The notes beneath the pieces are model-generated. The model ran no database searches. It was given only the letters and a program-made list of their open reading frames with translations, and had not been told where the DNA came from. Shown one piece after another: positions 21,345 to 33,194 of a DNA stretch of 64,000 nucleotides. The translations under genes were made by a program, and so were the position numbers. The DNA is taken from the NCBI GenBank assembly GCA_004335835.1, contig RWJK01001484.1, forward strand, positions 28,257 through 92,256, read 5' to 3'. Source of the stretch: Scenedesmus sp. ARA3 (Eukaryota; Chlorophyta; Chlorophyceae; Sphaeropleales; Scenedesmaceae). Each line of letters opens with the position of its first letter. Position 1 is the stretch's first letter.

Positions 21345-22623
21345 ATGCAGCTCAGCAAGCAGTCTGTAAGCATGCGGTCGAGGACCAGCAGCGCTCCTCG
21401 TGGGCGCTCGTGCGTCTGCAACACCCATACGAGGCAGGCGCAGCAGGCTAGGAGCTTGTTGAGCATTGCTCAGCAGCAGCATCCTTCGATGGTCGCAGCA
21501 GCTGCACAGCAGAGAAACCTTGTCGTTGCTGTGGATCATACTGAAGGTGAGCGACAAGGAAGCTTGCATGCCCACTTAGGAACTATCTACAGTAGTCGCG
21601 CGCTGAAACAGCGCTGCTGTTTGGGCAGTATGCTGGCTTGCACACGACATAATAGTCGCAATAAACCGTCGCTTTTCGCATGTTCAACGGCACTAGGAGT
21701 GCTCGGGGTGTGACGCGGGCACTGTAGTAGCAAGCTAGTAGCAAGGGCGGACGCAGCGTCTCGGACTTGCGACAGTCCGCTCAGCCGCGTATATGTTTAT
21801 CTAGAGTTTTTTCATTGTTGATATCTGCACGGGATGTGGCAGCATCACTGCATAGGCAGCATTGAGTACTGATTCTGCTGCACTGTCCTGCATATCTGCA
21901 CAGGTTCCTACAAGGCCCTGAAGTGGACGCTGGAGCACCTGTACCGTGATGGGGACGTGCTGCACCTGCTGCACGTTGTGCCAGCGGCCAGCTCGGTGAC
22001 CTGCTGTGGCGGGTTTGACCTGGCCAGCACACTGCCACCTGAGGAGGTGCGCTAGACAGCTTTGCAGCACAGCTCGTAGCGCAGCTGGCATGAAAGCACG
22101 AGGGCCTGAAAGCAGTTTAGGGGAGCTTGCCAACATGTTGCTGCCCACAACCACTGTGCTTATACCTTTCCTGCAAGCCTCCTGCAGCCAAAACAGGCGG
22201 CAGTAGCGAAGCAGAGAACACACTGATGGCTGTGCCGCATCTTTCTCCAGCATGGTTGACAATGGTCGATGTATCTGCATCTGTGGTTTCTGCTGACGCT
22301 GATTGTCCTTCTCTTCACCCTTTTCCGCACCACAGGGCCTGCAGGAGAGCATGGCAGCACACGCTATCGAGTACTTTGCACAGTACATGCAGCTGGCGCG
22401 CAAGCACGGCGCAGATTGCGAGCTGGACTTGGTGCACGGCGCATGCAACCAGACAGTGTCCAAGGACATCTGCAGGAAAGTGGAGGAGCTGTCGGCTGCT
22501 GTGGTGGTGCTGAGCGAGCAGAAGCAAGGCTTTATCGAGAGCATCTTCATGCAGACACCAGTCACGCAGCACGTGGTGCAGAACTGCAGCAGGCCCACGC
22601 TGGTGCTCAACCACAACGCGTGA
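21345..22623 (+). CDS. Universal stress protein (UspA) domain protein
   Basis: Three exons close in frame: 21345-21546, 21904-22046 and 22336-22623. They give 210 aa from ATG 21345 or 162 aa from ATG 21489; the shorter form is the usual size of a single UspA domain, and the longer one has a basic/Gln-rich N-terminus that could be a targeting peptide. UspA features are the first strand NLVVAVDHTEGSYKALKWTL, the next strand DVLHLLHVVP and the last strand CSRPTLVLNHN. The usual nucleotide loop G-x2-G-x9-G-S/T is replaced by SEQKQGFIESIFMQTPV, so most of the glycines are gone and ATP binding of the canonical kind is unlikely. No partial exon copies were noticed here, unlike the neighbours. The function is stress-related by family only. 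Confidence 0.85.
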
Positions 22624-25047
22624 GGTGATGCAGCAGCTGCTGCTGCTGCATTTGCAACAAAGGGGCGTGCGTTGTGGGTGAGCTAGACAGCAGAGGGTGT
22701 GTGCGTGATGCACGATAACGCGTGGGTTGTTCATGTGCTGTTGTTGCACAGCCACTTTTGCTGACAAGGCACATACAGGGCAAATATCATTTGTGGACTT
22801 AGCAGTATGTCGTGCACTTGCTTCAACAGCTGGTTGCAGCCAATGCGGCTGCATGGCTACCATAATGTCGGCAGCATTGCTGCAAGCCACAGCTTGCTGC
22901 TGCGCACAGCACAACACGCTTGCTGTGGTCCGTCGTGGCTGTGTTGTCACTCAGTGCAGAAGGCTTCTTCTGCTGCTGGCCAGGGGCAAAAGAGGGCGTG
23001 TGTGTTTCAATGAGCAATGGCTGCGAGCCAACCTATCACCTGTTCATTACTTGTTATTCTCGTGATATACAACAAAGCGCACCCAAGGGCTCCCGCACAA
23101 GGGTTGGGTCGCGTGTTTTGCATGGCTGGTCAGTTGTTTTTGCCGTGGGCGCCGCGTGCCGTGCACGCGTGCCTTGCGTTCCTTTTCACAGCTGAGATGC
23201 CGTGATGATGTTGTGGCGCCGCCGTTTGTCGTTCCCTGCTTGCGCCCCGTGCGCAAGCGCTGTTTACCACCTTTGGAAGTACCCTGTTTGACTGTGTTCA
23301 TAGTTGCTTTGGCTTCAGCCTACATGCAAGGTCACAAGCAAGTCTACAAGCAAGCAACCGCATCCGTGTGGTGCTTGCTTGGCACCTGATGTATTCAATG
23401 CTGCCCAAGGTTCTTGTCACCATGCGTGCGTAGTTTTTTCGCCTCTTGCATGCATTGCTTGCGTGTGTTTTTAGGCTTGCTTGCGAACACAGCAGCAGTG
23501 CATGGGTGTATGTTTGTGTGTGCCTTTAGTAGCGGGCAGCATGCGGCAAAGCGCTGCTCAGGCAGAGCTTGTGTCTGTGCCGCTGGTGTATCTAGTGTAT
23601 TAGTTCTAGTGTGCATGTTCATGTGGTGTGTGTCCCTGCAGTACGACAGTGCTTCAGCAGCATGCGCAAGCTGTCGCATGTCGACTGCTGCATTTGTTAG
23701 TTTGGGCTGCTTCCTGCCAAAATGTATGTTGCAGCAGTGGCTTGGCTTCTCGCGGCAGGGCGAGCAGTGGAGTGTACCATAACAACTTGTCGCCGTTATG
23801 TCTCCAGCGAGAGCGGGCGCTGTTCGTGTCATGTATGGCAGCAGCGGAGGTGCAGGGCAGCAGCTTTGTGTGTGCAGGATGGGTAAGCAGGTTGAGGGCC
23901 TGGCAGTGCACACTTGTCAAGTTTGCTGCATGTGACGCCGTCACATGTACCTCCAGAGCGCCGCTGCCGCTGCACTGCCCTTTGTGGATTAGAAGTACTG
24001 CATTTTGTTTGGTGTGGCTGCCGCTGCCAGCCAAACAGACATTTGTATGTTATAGCGCAACGCAACGCATACTACTGCAGGGACTTTGCGGCAGCTGAGC
24101 AGCCAGAGCAACGGCTTTGTGCTTGCTAGCTCCGCGCGTGTGTTGCATGCTGCCAGGGCATGCTGAAGGATGCTGTGTTTGGTGGGCCTGTGCACACCTG
24201 GCTTGTTTGTTTCGTTTGATTGTTGCCTCCCCAGGCATTACTAGTGTGTTGTGGCACCATGCAAATACTATGCTTTGTGCATGCAGCATGGTTGATAAGC
24301 AGGCAGGATGCAACGGGTGCTGCCATACCAGGCTGGCGGCGTGCTGTGTCGTTGCTTCTCAGGCCATGCTGCATGTGTACTTGCGCATGTTGCGACATGT
24401 CGACTGTTTTGGCAGGTTGACGCTGAAGTGCAACGCACTGAAGCAGTTGAGTGAATACTGACGCAGCACAGTGCCATATGTGTGTGACGGAAGAGGGCAC
24501 CGTTTGGCATATGGTGGCTGCGGTTACACTCGGCATTTTTGTGTTATGCCATCGCGTAGGCAGTGGTGGAGGTCAGAGCGGCCGGTAGCTTGTGCAAGTT
24601 TTGACTGGTTGTTGTTTTGATGAGGTGCATTTGTGTGCCTCGCTGTGCAGTGCAGCGCGTGGGCGGAAGCGAAGATCAGCTGCAGAAGCTGCAGGGTTGT
24701 ACGTCATATCCAGTGGAGGGAGGGAAGTGTGCTGTTTGGAGTGGTCCAGCAAGGGTATGGTGATCACTGTGCTTCTTCAAGTCTTCTCGTCTGGTCTGGT
24801 CCGGGATTAGTGCACTGCACTTCATGCCACCTTTGACACAAGCAGTTATGCAAGCTCCTGCCCAATCACTCCGGTGTCAGGTTTTAGGCGAACCTCGCAT
24901 TTGCAGCACTGTTCCCACTGGTGGTTAAAGAAGCACAGACCGACTGCTGCTGATCAATCGATGCAGTGATATACACGCTGACAACACGAAGTTGACAGTC
25001 TGTGGCCATCAGCGTTTCGCTGCCTGCACCTCCCGCACACCGTTCAC
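22624..25047. other. Intergenic region, no gene recognised
   Basis: This 2.4-kb stretch is TG-rich on the plus strand with almost no CAG runs and no exon-like open frame with recognisable protein. It should hold the USP 3' end and the promoter of the SOUL gene. Confidence 0.45.
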
Positions 25048-26253
25048 ATGAAGCTCCAAGGCAGCATCGTGATTTGTTTAGCTATGATGATGGGAACAGC
25101 TGCTGCGCAGTTCGTTGCACCCGCCTTCTACAAGGTAGGGCTCCAGCAGCTGCAGCGGAGTCGGAAGTCCATCAGGCTAGGGGCAACGGGTGCATCTCCT
25201 GCGCATTCGCGCAGTTCACGCACATCAAACACCCATCTTGTCAAGCACATGCGTGATTAGCCGCAGTTCAGGGTGGCATCTGGTGTTACTGGCAGCTGCA
25301 AGGTGATTGGTGCATGCATCCTCTCACACACATGTTTTTGCTGCATCATTATTTTGCAGGGCCTGGAGGGCCCCAAGTTTACAGTGCTGAAGAAGATTGG
25401 GGACAACATTGAGCTGCGCCGATATGAGCCTGGTGGGTGCACAGCAGCTGGCTGCAACAACCAGCCAACAGCAACTGCTGTGTGACCTGTGGCAGCAGCA
25501 GTGGGCTGGTCTGCCTTTGCCTTCTCCTTTCTGCATTCAACCAAGGCGAGCTTACATTGCTTGGTAGTAGAGAGGAGTTTTGCACCGTGACTGTGTCACG
25601 AATGTCATGGCTGCACAAGCAGCAGCGCAACTGACAAGCGGCACAAGGTTGGTGCTGGTCTCAAGCCTGCTCCCCAGCACATGCTTTCTCGGCCCCTGCA
25701 ATTATAAACATTGGCAACGAACCGCGCGGTGCTTCACTCTCAATCATGTGTGCTGCTGCTGCCGGATTCACAGGCTCCTGGGTGTCCATCAAGCGCGAGG
25801 GCATGCAGCTTGACAGCGCCATGAGTGGAAGCTTCATGAAGCTCTTCGGCTACATCAGCGGCGGCAATGCAGCAGGCGCAAAGATTGAGATGACCGCGCC
25901 AGTGCTGACAAAGGTAAGTGGCATTATCTCAGCAAGACCGGGGTTCACCTGCCCCTGCCAGGGGTGCAGCTGCCAATGCTGATGCAGCTACAATTGCTCA
26001 GGCAGAGACATCTGCAAACGCTCAGGCGGGCTTGCTGTCCCAGCTTCCGTTGCATCAGCACAAATGTTACTTGGTAGCCCTGGTGTTGGCAGCAGGCCTC
26101 CTTCAGACGCCTTTTTGGCAGCTTCGCCTGGGCGCAGTGGATGGCATGTGGCCTCTGCTGTTGAATGGCAGAGGTAGTTAGCTGGTAGCTGCGGTGACAA
26201 ATGCATGCCCTGCCATATCTAGCTGTACCACTGTCATCAGCCTAATCACTCGC

Positions 26254-26295
<42 letters not shown>

Positions 26296-27366
26296 AGGTG
26301 GTGCCTGGCCAGGGTCCCACCTGTGAGAGCCAGTTCACCATGTCTTTCTACAACCCCTGGAAGTACCAGGTGGGCTGGGGCATGCTTATGGCCCTAGGTT
26401 TGTGTTTTGCGTCTGTGTTTCAGCAGCCTGTTTACATAACGGTGATGCGGGTGTTGCTGCAGGTCCAGCAGCGCAGGTTAGTGTTTCGGACGGAGCCGGG
26501 CCTCCCTGTGTGGCATGTGCTGCTTTGTTGTGTCTGTCTGCTGTTATTGTCTGCGCATCCTGTCACATGCTACTGTAATCACCCACCCTGTTCAGTGCAG
26601 CTGCTTATTGTCTGCCTTCTGTCTTCTTGCTTTCCTGCTGCACACATCATTCCACCCGCACCTTGCAGTCCGGCGCTGCCCCTAAGCCCACAGATGCCAG
26701 CGTGTTCATCAACAACGTGCCAGCCATGGACGTGTACGTGCTCAGCTTTGGCGGCTGGGCCAACGAGGCAGCCTACAAGACGCAGGCCGCTGCCCTGATG
26801 CAGAAGCTCAAGGCTGAGAAGCTGCCCTTTGACAGCAGGTGCGGTTGACTGGCTTATATGAACGCTTTTTTGACTGAAGCTTGCATACCTAGGCAGCCGC
26901 AGCCCTGATGCAGAAGCTCAAGGCCGAGAAGCTGCCCTTTGACAGCAGGTGCGATTTTGTGACGTATCGAAGGTTGATCAAGTGGTGTTTGACTGGCTGT
27001 TGAGGATGTGTTAATTGAAGCTTGCATCACTCGGCAGCTGCAAAGCTTATGCAGAAGCTCAGATGGGGAGCTGGCTTCAACAACACAACTAGAACACACC
27101 GCGGCAGCTTGCGCGCAAGGTTCTTGAAACTGACGAGTATATGCCAGACTGCATGCCATGACTCGCGGTGTACAGCAGCCTTCCGATGAAGCGTTCAAGA
27201 TTCTTCTCTGCCGCTGTTTCTGTCCTGTCCTTGCAGCCACTGGTTCACTGCCGGCTATGACAGCCCCTACACCATGGCCAACCGTCGCAACGAGGTGTGG
27301 GTGCCCGCAGCAGCAGCACCAGCAGCAGCAGCAGCGAAGGCCAAGCCTGCTGCCAGCGGCCACTAA
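25048..27366 (+). CDS. SOUL heme-binding family protein, secreted
   Basis: Six exons close in frame to 223 aa: 25048-25134, 25360-25432, 25774-25913, 26298-26369, 26669-26838 and 27237-27366. The N-terminus MKLQGSIVICLAMMMGTAAA is a signal peptide. SOUL/HEBP features follow: IELRRYEP in exon 2, KIEMTAPVLTK in exon 3, a CESQFTMSFYNPWKYQ segment in exon 4 and VYVLSFGGWANEAAYKTQAA in exon 5. The mature C-terminus ends in an Ala/Lys-rich tail. Members bind tetrapyrroles; algal ones include plastid-globule and eyespot proteins, but the signal peptide here suggests the secretory path (inference). A CTG run directly supplies the acceptor of exon 4. Exon 5 has one clear tail copy (donor at 26948, 110 bp on) and a decayed one near 27036-27060; the last exon has two copies beyond its stop. 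Confidence 0.88.
26893..27062 (+). repeat. Tail copies of SOUL exon 5
   Basis: The segment 26893-26948 repeats the exon 5 end AALMQKLKAEKLPFDSR with its donor CAG|GTGCG. A shorter decayed copy lies near 27036-27060. Confidence 0.85.
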
Positions 27367-27435
27367 ATTTTGCAGCAGCAGCAGCAGCAGTGTTGCAGGC
27401 CAAGCCTGCTGCGAGTGGCCACTAAATTGTGAGCT

Positions 27436-27470
<35 letters not shown>

Positions 27471-27514
27471 GGTGGTGCAGGCCAAGCCTGCTGGGAGCGG
27501 CCATAAAGCTGTGA
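27341..27514 (+). repeat. Copies of the SOUL stop-codon segment
   Basis: GCCAAGCCTGCTGCCAGCGG followed by CCACTAAA at the end of the gene recurs twice downstream (about 27400-27425 and 27481-27508), each followed by a CAG run. The copies would encode AKPAASGH-stop. Confidence 0.85.
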
Positions 27515-28540
27515 GCAGCAGCAGCAGCAGCAACAGCAGTTGTGATGTGCTGTCAAAACTTGCTGCGTGGCTCACCAGAGGAGGGAGTTGCTGAGAGAGG
27601 TATGCACATACTAAATGCTTGATGGATACATATGCATCTGCACTCAGTGCAGAGCTTTGGAATGGATGTGCTGAGTTGAGTCGAGGGGCCATGTGTGACA
27701 AGTTGTGTAGCTTCCTGGTTGGCTGATTATCTGGCTGCCTGTGCTGCTGCGTGGTGAGTTGTCAGTGTGAGGGAAGTCTGGTGCTGTGTAGTATGCTTGC
27801 TCGATGATGCCATCATGTGTCACGTGCAGACGGCCTGGCAATTTGGAGGGTTGTTGCGTGCTTGTACTTTGGGCGCAGACTTTGGGCTGACCACTTGAAT
27901 CCTGTTCAGTTTGTATTTTGTACTGGCATGCCTCCTAAGTGTCTGATTGCATTCAATCGTATTTACATGTTGTCCATGTCAAGAATCAAAAGTTGTTCAT
28001 GCTGTACTCAACCACAGGGGGGGTTGCTGGGCAGGGAGAGCAGATGACGGTCTTGGAGCGCGTTAGGGTTTGCAGTGTGCGCCATGCCAAGCATGCCAAG
28101 CATTGTTTTGCAGTGCTCCATGCCAAGCATGCCAAGCATTGTTTTGCAGTGCTCCATGCCAAGCATGCCAAGCATTCTTTTGCAGTGCTTCCGGAGCAGT
28201 GCCAAGCATGCCAAGCATTGCATTGAGCTGAGCACGCCAAGCAAGTCAAGCTGTGCTCCATGCCAGGCATTGCAGTGTGCCGAAGCTGCTCAAGTGCGGT
28301 GCTCTGTGGGAACTGGTGGGGTGAAACCGATGTGCTTGACGTTGTGCTTGTTATTTCTGAGCGACACCTGTGGCAGTTGCAGCCTGTGGCAGTTGCAGCC
28401 GGCAGAGGAATAAACATGTGGAGCACAGGTGTAACATCACTGATGCGCCAGGTTCATGCTATGTCTGGTTTGGTCGATTGCTGATACTGCAGGTAACGTT
28501 GTACGCATGCCTTCACAGCAGCAGCGCGGCCCGCATCACT
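27515..28540. other. Convergent 3' flank of SOUL and TauE genes
   Basis: No gene recognised. The only structure is a 36-bp tandem repeat, listed separately. Confidence 0.4.
28080..28250. repeat. 36-bp tandem repeat
   Basis: The unit starts GCCAAGCATGCCAAGCATTG and continues with TTTTGCAGTGCTCCAT. It is present about three and a half times and then degenerates. Confidence 0.85.
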
Positions 28541-28990
28541 CCGCCAGGTTCAGCACCCCAGCTGCTGACAGGCTCATCAGCACGAAGCACAGCAGCATCA
28601 GCAGCGTCATAACAGCCCGGAAGTGCTGCTGACCCCTCGCCTTCTGCAGCGAATGGCTCAGCAGCAGCCTGCAAACAGTGGATCTGAAAGTGCCAGACAG
28701 CATCTTGTCCCATCACCCGCCCAGCCTGACTAGCCCCAGCTGTTGATGCAGTTCATTTACTCCGCTAAGTTCAAAACCCCAGCTGCGGACAGGCTCATCA
28801 GCACAAAGCACAGCAGCAGCAGCGTCATAACAGCCCGCAAATGCTGCTGACCCATCGCTTCTGCAGCGTATGGCCCAGCAGCAGCCTGCAAATTTGTTTG
28901 AACAGTGGATCATGTCAGTGAAAGCGCGTGACCGCATCTTGTCCCATCACCTGCCTAGCCTGACCAGCCCCAGCTGTTGATGCAGCTGAT
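28541..28990 (-). repeat. Two extra copies of the TauE terminal exon
   Basis: Segments 28545-28680 and 28765-28890 repeat the last ~45 codons of the permease (SLQKxxGQQHFRAVMTLLMLL...SLSAAGVLNLAE). The first ends in the same stop; the second is diverged near its end. Both lie downstream of the stop at 28991-28993. Confidence 0.85.
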
Positions 28991-31900
28991 TTACTCCGCT
29001 AAGTTTAGAACCCCAGCCGCGGACAGGCTCATCAGCACAAAGCACAGCAGCATCAGCAGCGTCATCACTGCCCTAAAGTGCTGCTGACCCATCACCTTCT
29101 GCAGCGAATGCCCCACTATCAGGCCCGCTGCGCCACAGCCTGCTGCAGCAGCATAGAGCCAGCGGTCCGACCAGCGCAGCATGCCAAACATGTAGTAGCC
29201 AATGAGCTGGTCTTGCACCATGGCCATCACTGCGTTGGTGCCGCGCACGGCGCTCTTAGAGGCGTTCAGGTAGGCGTACATCAGCATCATAGGGGGTCCT
29301 GATATGCCTGCAAGCAAGGCAGCAGTGTCAGCAGCAGAGCAGGGAGCAGGACTTTCGAGATGGGCGTGCATGAGCATATTAGGGGTCCAAGGACAAGGAG
29401 CAGCAGCAAAGAGCTAGCCTGAAAAGCAATGCAGGATGCTGCGGTGCACTCTTGGAGGCGTTGAGGTAGGCGTACATCAGCATCATTGGTGGCCCTGATA
29501 TGCCTGCAAACCGAGACAGCAGTGTCAGCAACACAGCAGGCAGCAGCACTTTTGAGATGGGGGTACATGAGCATAATAGGGGGTCCAGAGATGCCTGCAG
29601 GGACGAAGGAGCAGCAGCAAAGCACTAGCCTGAAAAGCGATGCGGTGCACTCTTGCAGGCGTTGAGGTAGGCGTGCATGAGCATCATGGGTGGCCCTGAT
29701 ATGCCTGCGAGCCAGGAGAGGGCGGAGTGAGCAGAATGGGACATCTCAACCGCACACAGGTTGCAGTTATAATGGTGGGTTGCTGGTGTGGCAACAAGCA
29801 GCTGCGTGCAGCGTGTGCAATCTGCATGAACGTCTTCCTGCAATTGTGGTACTGCTACATTGCACACATGCATCTGTGGGTCCACTGAGTGTGCCATTCC
29901 TGCATTTGAGGCCGCACCTGTGGCTCCCCCCAGCAGGCCTGTAGCAAGGCCTGCTACAGCTCCGATTGCAAACAGGCCCCAGAAGCTATGCTTCAGCATT
30001 GCCTCTTCACCCTGAATTTCATCCTCCCCATCTGACTGCGACTGTGTGCTTCCTGCATCAACGTCATCATCACCTCCGAGTTGAAGCACCAGTGCGTCCT
30101 CTGCAAGTGCCTCCATCTGCAGCTGGCGGTTGTAGTGATCTGATGCTGGATGATCTGTTAGATCTGTTACATCTGAGTACAGCAGTGGTCTGCAATCTTC
30201 TGTATTCAGATCTTTATCTTGAAGCAGCACTGCACCATCAGTGCAGTGCTGCTGCTTGTGGCTGGGGTGGCGCATGTGTCCTGCATGAACAACAGCGGGT
30301 AAGCCATGAGAGATGCAACGTACACGACTGCACAGGGCAAATGCATTGCGACCAGCTGTGCAGTGCTGCGTCTGCTGAAAGTACTACACAGGTACAGCTA
30401 CAACAAGTGCATGAATGCCAGCAACATAGCAGTCATGGACCAACCTGATAATCACAACCCCACAGCAGGTCTCACAAGCAGCAGCACTATTTCTAGTTCA
30501 GCACTCACCCTCTGCTCCATCAGCGCCGCCACCACTTGGCAGTGCATCATCAGCAGAGTCATCGCTGCTCAGAAAGCCGAGCAGCGAGCCGTCGCTGAAG
30601 TCACAATCATTGAAGATGTATTCAGCACCCTCGTCAGCGAGCAGCGCCAGCCGCAACTCGCTGCTGCTGTCTTCAGATCTGCAAGGTGTGTTGGGCAAGC
30701 GCAGTCTAGGTATCAGGAGGCAGAGCAACAGTGTTGTGACCTGACACAGTAGTAGTGCCACACATGACACAGTAGTGGCGTCAGTGACGTACAGCAATGC
30801 TGCGCTGTTGCAACGACAGGCAATTGCCTGCCTTTGTGACAGATGCTGAGAAAGCACCAGCACCAAGCAGCGCCAGGCACAACGCTGCCATACAGGCTCT
30901 TCAGCGTCACAGTGAGAACTACTAGCCGCACCCTTATTGCTCACCTGACATCAGCTTCACTGCACTCCTTGCACTGCCACCCGCACGCTCCTCCATCATG
31001 CCTACAGCTGCTGCCAAGCCACCACTGCTTTAGCCCTTGACACCAGGCCAGCAGCTGCTGCCTGTTCAAGAGCAGCATCAGTGACAGCATCAGTGCTGCC
31101 ACCACGGCTTCCAGCTGCCGCGCTGGCAGCAGTTTCAGGACAACTGCCCCCAGCGGAGCAGCAATGGCCTGCACAACAGAACAGGGGTGGCTCAGCATAA
31201 GCAGCTGCAGACGTTTGCAAAGCGTCCAATAGGTTGGGCCAGCACAGCTCGACTGATGGTGTGCTGTGTGGCACATCATGTACAGCAATGCCTCAGCCGG
31301 CATCCAGTTAAGCCTGCTGTTGTAATGCTATTATGGCAGCTGCGCTGGTCATCCCCATACCGTGCAGCCGCCAGTTCACTATCTTGCAGTTGGTTTTGGA
31401 GATGGCCAGCGGCCTCACGGTTTATGAACTGACTGATTAAGAAGCGACAGCTGCTGAAATCTAAACCACGCAGCAGTTATGTTACCTTGCAGAGGAGTAT
31501 GGAGATGGCCAGCGGCCTCACGGCTTTTGCGCTGATCAATATAACAGCTGCTGAAACCTAAACCACGCAGCAGTTCTGTTACCTTGCAGAGGGGTATGGA
31601 GATAGCCAGCGGCCTCACGGCTTTTGCACTGATCAATATAACAGCTGCTGAAACCTAAACCACGCAGCAGTTCTGTTGCCTTGCAGAGGGGTATGGAGAT
31701 GGCCAGCGGCCTCACGGCTTTTGCACTGATCAATATAACAGCTGCTGAAACCTAAACCACGCAGCAGTTCTGTTACCTTGCAGAGGGGTATGGAGATGGC
31801 CAGCGGCCTCACGGCATGCTTGGTGGCGTTTGCGAGGAAGAAGAAAGGTATCATGCTGATGGTCATGCAGCAGCTGCAGGCGATCACTGCAAGTTTCAGC

Positions 31901-32781
31901 GGGCCTGCAGCAACAGGGGAAGTGGGTGAGGTGCTTGTGAACGAAATCATTTTATTTCATCAGTCATTGCCGCTGACGCACTGTCTTCATCATATGGATT
32001 GCAGGATGCACTGATATGGACCATGCTGCACTCTGAACGCTTGCAACCTGTTGTATTGTCAGATGGTGAAACGCACCTGCATTGTACCCCAGCGCTCCAG
32101 CTATGCCCCAGACACACAGGTGGATGATGGCAGTGCCAAAGCCACATATGCCCTGCAGCGCATTGTCAAGTAGTGGACACGACGTGGACATACCATATGC
32201 ATTATCTGAAAACAGTGCACAATGCCTTTAACCAAGGGTTCATGTGCATAATAGTCAGCAGAGCCGTTTCAAAGCCACAGCCAAACATGCTGTACCTATG
32301 CCGTTATCTGCCAGTGCAGGTGTCTGCTCAACTGGCAGCAGCGCTGCTAGCGCCTTCAATTACCAATTACCAAAGTAGGGCCTCAGGCCCACCCACTAAG
32401 GAGCCAGACAAGGCTCATGGGGTCCAAGAACATCGAGAAAGCAGCCTTATCCAATATAATCTGGGAGAAATCCAGAGCAAACAGCACACACTGTGGTAAG
32501 CGGCATCCACTGCACCCATCATCAGCACCAGCACACAGGCCCGGCAGAGGACACCACTGCCATGTCCTGTCAGTTTTTGCTGGGTGGAATTTATGAATTC
32601 CTGTGCTCACCATAGCAATGCTTCCCAAGAAGAGGCCTGTGCTGAGGATGATGATGGTCTCCAGTGAAGGCGGGCCCCCTAGGCCAGCATCTGCCACCAT
32701 GACAGACAGCAGCTGCGCGCCTTGGCTGCTGCCAAACAGCAGATGCTGAAGCCACTGCATCGCTGCGGATACGCCATCCAT
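28991..32781 (-). CDS. TauE/SafE-family membrane permease (sulfite/sulfonate export type)
   Basis: Seven exons close in frame to 482 aa: 32611-32781, 32077-32152, 31777-31904, 30945-31168, 30509-30678, 29918-30280 and 28991-29307. The two TauE half-repeats are visible. The N-half has a helix ending in GSIAM joined to GICGFGTAIIHLCVW. The C-half has GLFAIGAVAGLATGLLGGATG joined to ISGPPMMLMYAYLNASKSAVRGTNAV. Seven to eight hydrophobic segments can be counted. A long acidic Ser/Asp linker (exons 5 and 6, about residues 205-305) separates the halves and would be extramembrane. The family exports sulfite, sulfonates or related anions. It shares a 413-bp upstream region with the divergent sulfatase. 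Exon 3 has a 97-bp tail array, exon 7 head copies and extra terminal copies. Confidence 0.85.
29320..29720 (-). repeat. Head copies of the TauE last exon
   Basis: The acceptor and first codons of exon 7 (GISGPPMMLMYAYLNA) recur with exon-start bases near 29503, 29594 and 29704. The copies keep the TGCAG acceptor. The middle one reads GISGPPIMLMYPHLKS. Confidence 0.85.
31430..31776 (-). repeat. 97-bp tail array of TauE exon 3
   Basis: The exon 3 tail (AVRPLAISIPLCK plus donor AAG|GTAACA) at 31777 recurs at 31680, 31583 and 31486, exactly 97 bp apart. The copy at 31680 has a GC in place of the GT donor. Each unit also carries the same intron segment with TGATCAATATAACAGCTGCT. Confidence 0.92.
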
Positions 32782-33194
32782 TTTAGCCGTTGGCCGATCA
32801 GGTCCCTGCTTCACGACGTGACTGCTGCACTTTGATAGAGGAACTCCCTTGTTACAGCCAGTCCTGCTCTTGGGAACGCATCTGGTCTGAAATTGACAGT
32901 AGTGAAACCCGAATGAGAGTGATATGCGTACGATGTCGAAATATCTTAGAATGGCAATCGGAACTCTTGCAAATAACAGGGTTACGCAGTCGTCCGTGCT
33001 GGAACTTGGCACGTCTCGTTCCTGTCATTTTTGGCATGCCTCGGCGTGCCTTCTTCACAGCTTCAGCCGAAGCCACACAGCAGTATTAGATCGTTCAACT
33101 GCGAGTCTATCTACGCCACTAACTCCTGTGAAAGGCCTTACGGAGAAGGGAAGCAGCTACTGTACCACTCGGTTGCCCTGAACCCGGTTCTTCC
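32782..33194. promoter_or_regulatory. Shared divergent promoter region, TauE permease / sulfatase
   Basis: Only 413 bp separates the two start codons. This stretch is free of CAG runs and of exon copies, unlike the flanking introns. No motif was confidently recognised. Confidence 0.55.

Noticed and set aside
22624..25047. Several 70-130 codon frames in the USP-SOUL interval
   Set aside because: No protein-like composition, domain or consistent splice sites.
28080..28250. Regular repeat with spacer-like segments, possible CRISPR-like array
   Set aside because: The whole 36-bp unit repeats without unique spacers; it is a minisatellite in a eukaryote.
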